Positions 40,001 to 51,344 of a stretch of 64,000 bases of DNA are shown in pieces. Numbering within the stretch: position 1 is the stretch's first letter; every line of letters starts with the position of its first letter. The stretch comes from Eudromia elegans. Taxonomy: Eukaryota; Chordata; Aves; Tinamiformes; Tinamidae. The stretch lies in NCBI GenBank assembly GCA_003342815.1, contig PTEX01000054.1:4306546-4370545 (forward strand), given 5' to 3'. Under the pieces are notes generated by a model that was not told the origin of the DNA, did no database searches, and saw nothing but the letters and a program-made list of their open reading frames with translations. The translations under genes and the position numbers were made by a program.

Positions 40001-43000
40001 TTTACTTTCATAGCTGAGACTGACAGATTCAAGGATGACAAATTTGAAAGACATGATCCTTCTGATCTGAAGGATTTGACTGTTGTTTCAAGTTTTCAAA
40101 TCTCATTTCAGAATACACTGCATTAGGTGATGTGAAATTGGCAAACACTTTATTTTTCACGTTTTAGGCTGTTTTTATCTCTTGCTATTTATTTCATCTC
40201 TTGTTACAATATTGTTATGAGTAGCCTCTATGGAACAGAAAGGTGCATTAGTTCACTGGTGCAGTGCCACCCTTCCTAAGTACGTTATCATGAAGCAAAG
40301 AAAGCTTGAGCTATGCAAAGGGAGCTTAGATGAGGAGAATGCAACTCCTAGCACTGGAATTGGAGCTTGCTGAAAGACTTTCCCTTTGAAAGCATCCCTG
40401 CCTCTGCAGAGCCAGCTGTGCCTCTTGGTGTTCTTTTGTAGACGAGAAGAAACCGATCATTGATTTGGAAACCAAGATGAATGGGATGCGTTATATACTT
40501 TTAGGTGCCGCTTCTGACACTGCCAGGGCTCGTTTGCTGCCGGTGTCAAGTTTTGCAACCCTGGGAGGAGGAGCAAAGGAAGGCAGAGCAAAAAAAAGTG
40601 ACGGAAGGAAAAATTTACTGTGTTTCTAGTATTTAAATAAAAAAAAAAAATGGAATGGAAAGCAGTGTTATTCCTAATTGGAAAGGATAGTGGGATCTTC
40701 CCATGCAAATTACCGGAGCTAATTGACTTGTAGCAGAGTGCTCGCTGTGGCTTTCCCGCAGTGGTGTTGCTAGGAAATGTTGCTAAGCAACTCTTCAATG
40801 ACTGAACCGACCTTTAAGATAAATATATGTATTTTTTTTTTTTCCCTCCATTCTGATGCTGGAGAGGAAACCTCTATTTCTGTCTCACCCTGGCCTTTCC
40901 CTGGACAGTAGGGGCTGTGTGGAGGTGGTTAAATAGCGGCGTCCCAAAGATCTGGCAGAGCTGCTTTGCAGGCACAACCTTTCAGCGTGCAATGTTTTCA
41001 GGAACTCAATTTCCTCTCTGCGGTGTGAGCAGCCAAAGTGGGCAAATAACAATCTGAATAATTTATCTGATTAATTTTGGGATTTTTTTTTATTTGAATA
41101 AATCGCCTAAGAAGCCTTCTTGAATCATCTGGCAGCATGAGAGTGGAAATGGCAAAAGGAGAGCACGAGGTGGTGCTTGTTGCAGTTGGACACACAGGAT
41201 TTTGAACGCTGTTATGGTGCTTAGGCCTTTAATAAGATGACTGGTGGCGCAGCACAAAGCAACCACTGGGACCTGTTGGGAACGCTTTTCTCTTACCAGC
41301 TGTCTTTGAAGCCAATCCCTTTGTTTTTTATAATGTTAAGTGAATCACGTTCTTAATTTTGAATGCTTTTGTACACCTAAAATAAGTTGTTTTCTCCCTC
41401 AGAAGGAAGGAACCGTCATTTTAATCCTTAAGCATCATAATTTAAAAGTAGCTGTAGCTAAAACCTCTTGGCAGAAACCTGCAGAGATGTTTTAGGCTTT
41501 TCCTTGGCTGAGGCTGGCGCTTTGAAAGGCCGAGCCTTGAGTGCCAGCCACGCAGGAGTCCAGGGGCAATAAAAAGCTGAAATGGAGGATGAGGATCTTT
41601 GCCCCCCACCTCTGAAGCACTCCCTGCCTAATAGCTCCTGTTGTTGTGCTGAAGCAGCCTGGGAGGATGCGGTGCTGCCTTTGTGAAGGGCAGAGCTGCG
41701 GTACACGGCACGTATGAAGCCAGGTTGGAGCACTCGCATCTGCCGTGCTCGACATGTCAGCCCTGCCCAAAAAGGTTTTGCAAAACGCTTAAACTTGAGG
41801 TTCTCTTCCCCACGTATTTCATGCCCTCCAGACATCTATGCAGAGAAGATACCTGATTTCTTGCAGTGTGTGTTGCAAAGATGCACCTAGCTGATGCACA
41901 TTTCTTTGATATAGAGCTAGATATCTACCACTGTCAAAATTAATTTGGCAGAAGTCTGAGCTCTTCTAATGCAAATGATGTGGATTTTCCAGTGCCTGAC
42001 TTAGAAGCTTGGTGCTCCTCACCAAGAAGGGCAAATCATGTCCCTTGACTTGCAATTTCTAATTTTAGGCATTCAGCTCATTGGTCTCTAAGCAGGGGAG
42101 GGCAACGGGCTGCTCTTGGTGATCTTTTCCTCCTTGGCTAGGTGTTAGTTATGGTGGGGGATTTTCTCTGTCCTCAGACTTCAGGTAGTTTGAAATAACT
42201 GGTCTGAGCACAGCAGTAGGGATGAGAACGAGACACTTAGAGGAGATGAGTCTTGCAACAAATAGCTTGGCTCTGCTTTCTGAAAAAAATCTGCTCAGGG
42301 CATGGTAGGACACGTTCCTCCTGCATGTCACAAGTGCTTGTCGTGATTAGCATGAAATCGAATTTGTGTTAATCAGTCCAAGGCAGCAGGGCACAGAACT
42401 GACTCGTGCTCAATTCCGTTCCGTCCCAGCCCTTCGAGAGCACAGAGCTTCAAGCCAGACTTGGAGGGGAGCCTCCACTCCAATGAAGGGTTTGTCTTTG
42501 CTAGCAAATGGATGACGGATCGCTTCAGATCCCCTGAGGCAACCCAGGCCTCTAGTGAGGATGAACCTGGCCCGTTGTCATTCAATTTCATTTTTTACTT
42601 TCTTCTCTGTGCCGATGAAGAGCAATTGATTTTAATTTGGTTGGAAGGGAAGTTGCAATAAGGTTTTTAGATATTCTAAAGCTATTTTTTCAATAAGCAG
42701 TTTTTTCATATAAGAAGGTTGATGCTTTCTGATTATAGAAAAAAACAACTTATTCAGTCTTTGCAGATCGACTTCTATTCCTTTTATTTTTTTATTATTT
42801 TTTTTTAGCAATAACATTGGCGATAGGCAATGCCTTCCAGAGGCTAAAGATTGAGGTTGCTCATGGAAAGGCTGAATTCTGCAAATAAAATCCCAGTGCA
42901 TATATAGCCATGCTAAAATTAGGGGCAATAGCCCAGGCTTTCAGAGCTTAACACCTGGAGGGGCTTTCATTATCTCTCAGCAGATAACACCACATGGTGT

Positions 43001-44795
43001 GTTCTTGGTTTGGATACTCTTTTGCTGCCTAAGCATAACTAGAAAACAGGTTTTAGTAGATACTGGACTTCAAAATGTTATGTAGGCTAAATACAACCTG
43101 CCTGAATGGCTCCTGGACTGCTTTCCTATGGAAGTAGCGTGCTGTCATAGGAAATAACTCTTCTTTTTTCCCTCCCACTTTTTTAATAATGAAAAGTTAA
43201 ATTAAACAGTTGGCAAACTTTAAAACCCCAAAGTTCTGCCATTTGCCATGGACTGCTCCAGGCTTTCAGATTTATTTTTCCCTGAGCATTAAATAGTGTA
43301 TGCTTTGCCAGGGCCTAGCCTGAGAGCATGTACAATGAATAATTTACCACTTAGACACTGAGCCTGTCTGCAAGAATAAGAGGAAAATCAGCGTTGTGAG
43401 CTAGCACTGTTTCAAAGCTGTGAGCTTTCTTGGAAGCTGGAGCATCAGATGTTGAAGGGCCTCAGGAGGATGAGTCTTGTATGTGAGAGTCCATGGAAGA
43501 AGCCAGAAGAAGTGTCTTATCTCATGATTCCCCTTCCCTGGGTGCAAAGATGAGAAGCTTTTTGGCTGCCTCTGACCCGGGCAAGGCTTCGGGTTGGTCT
43601 TGGAGACAGACTGGGCTTAAGGTTCAAACTTTCCTGGAGTCTTGGCTGCTGTGTAAAGGGTTAGAGATGGATTTCTTGTATATCAGAGGAAATCGGTGCC
43701 TGGAAGATGCTCTGTTGTTCAACTCCTTTGGATTTGGGTACAGGTTTGTCCCTGCAGGCACAGGAGTGGTTGGTAGAGAACTTGCACTCGCTTTTTGTCA
43801 GGTGGGTCAAGGGATGGATGTTTGGAGGTACCCAGCTGAACGGATGAGGCCTAGGGGGGATCGCTTCCCAAAATGATTAGGAAGAACGGCTAAGGTTTTC
43901 TTGTTTTGCTTTTAATTCTATGGATACATTAAGAAAAAACGTTGACCTTCTGTAGGAGGGTTTTTCTGTGTGGGTTGTCTTTTCTCCCGTTTCATTTTCT
44001 CTGGAGCTTCTCACTTCTGTGGCAAGGCCGTTATCTGAAAGATGTTGCTCACTGCGTTTATCTGCTTATTTGGCACCAAGTTATTGGAGAGATGACTGTT
44101 CTTCTGCCCTCATCCAAGCTGCATATTAACTTTGCCCCAATCCTGTTGTTCTTGCAGCAGAGGACAAAGAATAGAAATAAGGCAAGTAATAACTGGTATC
44201 TGTTAACATGCATTTTGAGGAAACCACCAAGGGTTTTGCTGGTGTGCCAAGGGAGTGAAGCAAGCAACTGCTGAACATGAAATATGGATATTTCTGTATA
44301 AGCAAAGCAGTAACAAAAAGGATATGTCGATGAAGGGCTACTCCTTTTCCCTCATCTTCTGTATCTTTAGCCTCCCTTCCTCCCTTTGCTTTGATTTATG
44401 TGAAAACCTGTGGCTCGGGAAGCCTCCCATGGCTCAGAGCGAGGAATCTGCAGCTGTGCAGTGAGTGCTCTGCTCTGCTCCTGCTCCCGAGTGCCCGACC
44501 TCATCTCCCTGTGCTCTGATCCTGCTCTCCCAAATGGAACAACCTCATGTCTGCTCAATCCAGACCTTAAAGAAACCTATACAAAGAGACTTCTGAAACC
44601 CAGTAGGGGCTCTGCTGAATCCCTGGATAGGAACTTATTGCAATTTTTGACCTTTTTTTTCCTAATAACTATACACTGATACTGCTGGCTCTTCTGAAAA
44701 ACAGCTTATGGTGACTGCAGAATGTGCTCCGAGACCCTGGAGTACCTGCCCCAGTGCTCATGGACGTTATTTGCACTGAATAGTGCTGTTCTTAC
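40001..44795. other. Intergenic, no gene recognised
   Basis: Only simple tracts are evident (A runs near 40640, T runs near 40830 and 42790). A 127-codon open frame at 43493-43876 has no recognisable motifs. Confidence 0.55.
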
Positions 44796-44924
44796 CACCA
44801 ACATTTTTTATTTTGACTTCTTTTAGTTCCGAAGTACAAAAATGATCATAGCAACAGAACTGAATCTTTGTAATTCCCATTACAGCAAAAAGTGACTCTT
44901 CAGTGTCTAAACTGTACTGAAGAC
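44796..44924 (-). other. Candidate exon on the minus strand (speculative)
   Basis: On the minus strand a strong acceptor (ATTGTCTTTTTCAG) is followed by 129 bases, 43 codons without a stop, and a good donor (GGTG|GTAAGA). It lies inside a 166-codon open frame (44767-45267), among the longest in the gene-free region. The peptide (it includes SLDTEESLFAVMG) is unknown to me and its codon use is AT-rich. It could be a non-coding RNA exon or chance. Confidence 0.2.
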
Positions 44925-45721
44925 CTGAAAAAGACAATAAATAGCGAGTCTGAATTGGAGCATCATCAAGATGGGGGAGGACTTTGTCAGTCAACTCGTG
45001 CAGTTTATTTGGGGGTAGTCGTGCACAGAACAGGTCATATTCTTTCTTTCTAGGCAAGCAAAAATATGTAGTTATTATTAGTGGAGTCTTTACTCTGCCT
45101 TTCTGCCATTGCTTTTTTTGCACCTTGCAGGGGCTTGCAAGATCCCCATGAAATATTAGTGCCACTTGATTTAAAAAAATAAAAAGTGCTAACTCAAGTA
45201 TTACTAGAGCAAAGAGTGAGTTGGAAGTTTCCAGCCACTCCCAGAAATGCCAAAAGCTGCTTCTCAAAAAGGTGGCGAAATTGTAAATAGAGGTAAAGGT
45301 TTTAGCACGGCTTGCTGGGCAAAGGGTTAGGGCAGCACGTTGCTTATCTCCTTATGCTAAGAGCGAAACTGAAGTTGGAGCATTTTACGTGTGTCTTGGT
45401 ATGAAGCACAAGAGCCTCGGGTTGTGCGACATAGTCAGAAAGCAGTCTTGACTGTAGGCTGATATTTGAGATTTTTTTCTAAAAGTGTAGTTTGATCATT
45501 ACTATTTTGCTCTCATAAAACCAGATATGTTTGGAATTCTTTTCTCTCATTCTGGTTTTCTGCTTTTTCCTTACATTGGGAATAAGCAAAGACTTAAAAG
45601 TAACTGCTTTATTTTTTTCACAACAAAACTAAAGTTTTTTTTCTTTTTATTTAAGAACAAAGAAGAGAAACTTGGCACTTTCTGGTGTGGAAAAAAAAAT
45701 TAAAAACTGATTTCTGCATCA

Positions 45722-45770
45722 CTTCAAGATAGCTCCATGTTGATGGAGCTATCTTCAAGATAGCTCCATG
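45722..45770. repeat. Compound direct and inverted repeat (AGATAGCTCCAT)
   Basis: An 18-base sequence, CTTCAAGATAGCTCCATG, occurs at 45722-45739 and 45753-45770. Between them lies its inverted core ATGGAGCTATCT (45743-45754). The first and second arms form a perfect 12-bp stem with a 4-base loop, and the second and third a 12-bp stem with a 3-base loop. Confidence 0.95.
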
Positions 45771-48240
45771 TCCATTCTGCAGCTGCAGAATTCCTGGATG
45801 ACAGTAGCTATTTCCTTAGTTCCAAGGGATGGAGAACCTAAACTTCTGCTTCCTTAGGTGTCCCAGCAAGAGTGTGGATCTGCTTGACTATACAGGGCTG
45901 GTGGTGGTGGTGGAAACAGAAGGGTTTCAAACCTTCCTTGTAAAGAGCATGTGCTGGGAAGACACATGGCCCTCCTGCCTCTGCCCAGCAACCGAGTGCT
46001 CTTGGATGGAGCCCCTCTGTGCTACCCTGCGGGACAAGGAAGCGGTCACAAGCACGGCCAGCCCCTGCCTTGAGCCTTGTGTCATGTGCAGCATGGGAGA
46101 AACCAGGGAAAAGTGTTCCAAATTGAAACAAGCGTGTGATGAATTTGGTGTGATTGAGCTGCTTAACCCCTGTTAACAAACCAACTTCCTTATGATAGTG
46201 AGAGAGAAGTTACTCGGCAATTAAAGGGGTTTAGTTCTTTACATGGAGTATTTAATGAACAATTATGAGCGTACTGCACTGCACCATGTTTTAATATTAG
46301 ATGATAACATTGTTTGCTTAAGAACTTTCTAAATGTGGGAAGGTAGAAAATATTTTTTGGCCTACAGATGTTGTTTAAGGATTCATAAAGGAATATTGGA
46401 AAAATGCTGAATAACTGATTGCGAGCACACTTTGCTTTTAAAAGGAGAAGTCTAATGATTTGGGAGATCGAGTATTCATTTTTCCACTTAAAAATTAAAT
46501 GAGACTTTTCCAGAGTGCTCTAGAGAGGCTTTTGGTTTCAGATGTCCATGCCGAAACATATAAAAGATTTTAGTTAAAATGCTGAACCTGGCTATGAGCC
46601 TCCAGCACCAACATCTGCTCGAGAGAGTAGAACAAAGAAAACATAATGGATGTGAACAATGTGAGGGAGAGCGTTTTTCTTCTGAATAGGGTTTTTTTGT
46701 ACAGTAGTCACCACAGTAATGTCTGAACACTTCCTGTAGTAAATTAAATCCTGGCACTCACATCTGTATCCTCTTATCTACCTCTAGATTGTAAAGAATT
46801 CATCGGGCTTGTATGAGCGGCTATTTTTGCCGCTGAGGACACGCGCTGAAGTTGTTGCCTATCGTATTCCTGGCACTCGTGCCTCTTCAAAATGCCATTT
46901 GCCTGAGTGTTTGCTTTTTGATAGAGTTGTTCTGTGCCGTGGTGATAAGCGTGGAGTGGGTGCGTAGGCTGGAAATTGGGAAATGGGCAGAGCCGGGGAG
47001 GCTCCCCAGGTCTATCTGCTGCCCTGGGCCCCCGACGCTTACCTGCTCTTTGTGCTTAAAACACGAAACGCTGGTTACCGTGATGTGGATGTTGTGATAA
47101 CGCTGGGGATGGATGATGCTGGGATTGCTCCTAAGCACCAAGGAGCCAAATAGGAAGGAGAGGATGAAGGTGTATGGAGAAGATCCGTAATCCCCATAGG
47201 GTGACCCATCGCCTTGTGTTTGGCAGCAAGCAGCGAGGAAAAAAGGGCCTCAGAAAGGGAAGAAATGTTACTGTGTCGTCACCAGCACCCATTCCCTCCT
47301 AACTTAGGGGATAGAGGAAGTCTCACGACCCTCCCAACACGGGTGGTTCTTTTGATAGTCTGCTGAAGTAGGTCAATAATGCATAGAGATGGAGCGAACC
47401 CCGTTTGCCACGGTGTGTGCTGTTTAAGAATCTCATTGCAAAGATATTCTTGATCATTTTTTTTCTTCTGTTTGTTTTCTTTTTAGACCCTAGAGAGAAA
47501 ATTCAATGACCTGTATCTACAGCATGCAGAATAATTTATTGTGGTGCATTGTATTCACATCCTTAGATCTATACAGATAAATATTCTAGCGAGCCTAACA
47601 AGAGGCAGAACATTTTTCTCGTCCGCGAGGGACTGGGGTGTCTAGAGAGGATGCTTCACGGGTTAAAAATGAGGGCTTCTCTCTGAAATATTTGGATAGC
47701 GTTTGTTCCATAGACTCTGAGACTTGCTTATGAACGAGCATGAAAATTAATCATTTTAAGATGATATATAGATTAGGGGAAGCTTGAGAGATTATTATAT
47801 CCTGTCTGAGAACATATCAAATGAATAGAGCTTAGCATTACTCATAACCATACATTTCTATCTGACTTTCTCATAATATATCTGCGCAGCAACTTAAAAA
47901 AAAATCTGTTACTTCGTTAGGTAAGAGCATTCACATGTTTACTGTAATGCTTCAAGCTGTCACTTTTGGGTATGGTTAAAAGTACAAATTATGCAGTTGT
48001 ATTTCTGACTAAAGGCAGCTGAATAGATGGCTAATAAAGCCTGTTGTATTAATGAGTCTGTGAGCGAAGCTGCTGTTTAAAAGCCCTCGCTGCACAAACA
48101 AGCCATGGAAAGACAAGGAAAGGCAAGATATGTCTGGCTGGCTGCTAATGAGCCAAGAGTAGTGCCATGACTCCATGGACAAGCAGCAGCTTTCTCTTGG
48201 GTTATCCTGACTTCTCTTGGCTTACCCTAACCGAGGTTAT

Positions 48241-48282
48241 AAACCTCTCTATGAGGTTTAAAATTCCTCTATGAGGAATTTT
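48241..48282. repeat. Two adjacent perfect hairpins
   Basis: AAACCTC...GAGGTTT (48241-48259, 7-bp stem) is followed immediately by AAAATTCCTC...GAGGAATTTT (48260-48282, 10-bp stem, 3-base loop). Both share the loop-proximal sequence CTCTATGAGG, so the second looks like an altered duplicate of the first. Confidence 0.9.
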
Positions 48283-51104
48283 AGGAATTGCCATCTTTAA
48301 CTTGTCTATTGACTTCCTCCTGTGGCTAGTCAAAGCAGCATCCATAGAAATCAGTGAAGTAAGAACTACACAGAAGGGATTGGATGAAGGCAGAGTGCCT
48401 TGGATTATCCTTACCCTACTGTTACTTCCCAAATAAAATATTAATCAGCAGATCCAATTCTGACTTCATCCAGTCAGAAGTGCATTTGTATATCTGGAAA
48501 TATACTCTTAGGAAGGCAACCTTTCAAATTCTTTAGGATTTGCTTTCCTTTTAAAAATCATAAACAACTTTGGTGCTCCTACACCAAACCTACACACCAA
48601 TAGATTTTTTTTTTAACCTAAATTGTTACATAGGCTACAAATTATAACCTACTCCAAAAGAAGTTAGTAGCCCATCAGCAAAAATTACATTAAAGGCAAC
48701 ATTATTTCCTATAACGTTAATATGTGCTTTTTGGTGTGATTTATTTTTGCAACAATGACTGTAAAGTCTCATAGAAGATGTATTTCTGTGTAGTTAAAGT
48801 AATATACATGTATGCAGTTTTCAATTTTAGTGCCTATTGATTGCTTCATTTTTCATCTGTAGTAGGCTATTCTTACAATTTCCTCTGGGCTTTCAGAAAT
48901 GGCAGACATCAAGGGAAAATTGTAATGGCTAGTCCTATGGGAAATGCAAAAAGGCAAATAGATCAGAGTCTCGGGGAAAGAACCGAGTTCAAGTGCACTC
49001 GCATCATGAGAATTTTAAACTGCCTTCCTCAACCTTTTCAGAGATCTGAGAGTATTTTGTTGAAGTAATTTTGCTTTTATGTATTTTACAAGGAGAGATG
49101 AATTCCAAAAGCAAACGGAGGCCTTGTGCAGGTGAGGAAAGCGTGTGTCCGTCCTGTTCCGCGTGGCAGTCTGCAAGTCCAAGAGGCGAGATCCCTGTTG
49201 CTCCGTATTGGCTGTATCCTTGGAAAGCCCAAGTTCACAGGCTCGGAGGAGCTTGGAGAACTTGCACCATGGCTGTGCGCTGGATCCCCAGGCTCAGATT
49301 TGCTCCCTGAATTGCTGAGGGATCTAAGACACCCTAGTATTAAAATAGGGGAGAAGGCAAATTCATATTCATACATTTTAATTTAGAAACAGTTATTTTA
49401 GTTTTTAAAAAAAAAAAAGTGCAGACAGTTGCAGGCTGGATCCTGATAATTAATTGGTTGTTATCTGCTCTCACCTCTCGCTGCTCCCCTACAGAGGCAC
49501 CCTCACAGGGACAGGCTCTGTTTTCAGTTCAGTTGATGCAAAGTTAATTTGGACATCCAGACATGACTTTATCATCACAGCTCTGTGTAAGGTAATTAAA
49601 TATCTATCTTCCTTATTAATATATCATTAGTGGCACAGTATGTATCTGTTTGTAATACAGTCTGAGATAATGTAGTTAACTTATGTCATGATGACAGTAG
49701 TAGCTGCAGAATTTTGTTCTTTCAGTGATAACTTCCATTTTTACAGTCACTCCACACTTGGGCTGGAGTTGCAGAGGGCAAGAGTGAAGGCAGGACAAAT
49801 GACCTGGCCTCTGATCCTTCAAGATCGTGCTGCCCTTCAATATTTTCAATATTGTTGGGCAATATCGAGCATGGGTACAGGTGAGATTGGTCATGGATCA
49901 AGCTCTGGTGCGGTTCCAGCCAAGTGTTATGTCTACCCTAAGTCATTAATACAATCTCCACTTAGAGGGGAGAGAAGTGTTAGACTGGATGGTTCATCCA
50001 AGCTGCTTCCAGATTGGCCAGAACTTATATGAATGAAGTTCAGAAAGAGAAGTTCAATCCATTAAGATCCAGCTCTGCGTTGTTTTGTTTTTATCAGTCT
50101 TGTCACAGAAAAAAAGTCATTGGAATTGATAACTTGGTCAACTTGTGATGGCCACGGTATTTTTTGGTTTTGCTTTGTTCAGTTTTTCCAGAGAAACCCA
50201 TAAAAGAGTTATCCTCAGATGCCCAATTAACCTTTTTGGCGGGAATTGCTCATCTAATTTTAAACTTTTCTGAAAATCCTGGTAGCTGCAGACTTTGTGC
50301 AGTGAAGAATCCTGCCAAGAAGGTGCTGTGCCTTTTTCACTTAAGACATCTATAATTTTTTTTTGTGCACGTACCGAAATATTTTAAAGCAGTGCTTCCT
50401 GGGAGCAGTAATTTGGAAGTTTTATATTTATGCCCTTTCGGAAAGGTCAGCTTCAAAACTCACTTGCAAGATGAAAGATGAGGTCAAAATCAAATATTAA
50501 ACAACTGGTATAAGAGACAGACATTGACCTCTCTCTTTGAGCTCCTTCAAGACTCTTGGGTCAGTACCATCTTGTGCTGTGATTTGCTACTCTTTGCTTT
50601 TGCTGCCTGTGCTCTAGCCTCTTCCACTGGCCCTTGAAATTCAGATAGGTCGTCCTAGCCTGCTAGTTTCCACTGTCTTGAAAATAAAAGACTTTTAGCA
50701 GGGAAATATTCCCGCTGGAAAGAAAAATCATAGTCTTTTATTGTGGCTGTATGTTCCCTGAAAGTGACTTATCTACCTTGATGTTCTATTGGCCCTACAG
50801 ACTCTGGCGAGCTCCTGCTTATGACACGTTTGATAAAGGATTTATTATTAGATGTTAAAAAGCAGGAGTTCCCCCTAATACTTTCGTCCTGTTTTGTGCT
50901 GCCTCTACATTCAGCCCGCTAGTGTAGTCTGACTCTTCCTATCTGTGTGGCTTCAGCTTCTTGGAGCCTCCCTGTGGTATCTTTCCGGTGTCTCTTTCCC
51001 ACCTGTGAGGATCTTGCTCCTCCTGATTGCACTTTTGACTTTCATGGGGGGTTTCTGAAGGTGGCTCAAGTTGTTCCTAGTTTTAGACACGGGTTCTGGG
51101 CTCT

Positions 51105-51344
51105 TCAGTATTCCAGGATGGATGATGAATGCAACACACAGTGGTTCATGTGGCAAAGCCAGTCTATATGAACAGGGATGAGGACCAGACCCTTGCTGTT
51201 GGTCAGGGCCAAGTCCAGCATTCCTGTGGTTTCCCTAATTAAACTGTTCAGTGAAAGAGTCATTAACAGCACAGAAAAATGAGTCTTGGCATTGTGCCTG
51301 GACATGATATTTACTTGATGTACATCGGGGTATCTGAATTTCCC
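51105..51344 (-). mobile_element. CR1 LINE ORF2 fragment, degenerate
   Basis: The minus strand reads 80 codons without a stop. They align by eye with the endonuclease domain of CR1 ORF2: GKFRYPDV at the position of the family's GDFNxPDI motif, then MLDLALTNSKGLV at the position of LLDLVLTNKEGLV, then a decayed SDHEMVEF-like segment. The catalytic Asp and Asn of GDFN are replaced by Lys and Arg and the SDH motif is lost, so it is inactive. Stops and frameshifts on both sides limit the part I can claim, although the element may continue to about 51480 and 50900. Confidence 0.75.

Larger units (their letters stand above)
44925..51104. other. Intergenic, small palindromes, no gene recognised
   Basis: The stretch contains the repeated inverted element at 45722-45770 and twin hairpins at 48241-48282. 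The block 47880-48110 is AT-rich with TAATAAA, TTAATGAG and CTGTCAC motifs and could be a regulatory element. I see no coding gene. Confidence 0.55.

Noticed and set aside
47440-47500. Acceptor-like pyrimidine tract ending TTTTTAG
   Set aside because: No open frame of interest or matching donor follows, and such tracts are common by chance.
49960-50035. Possible second CR1 3' end (TTAGACTGGATGG)
   Set aside because: Only a short stretch resembles CR1, and the diagnostic CCTTCCAACC and ATTCTATG end is missing.
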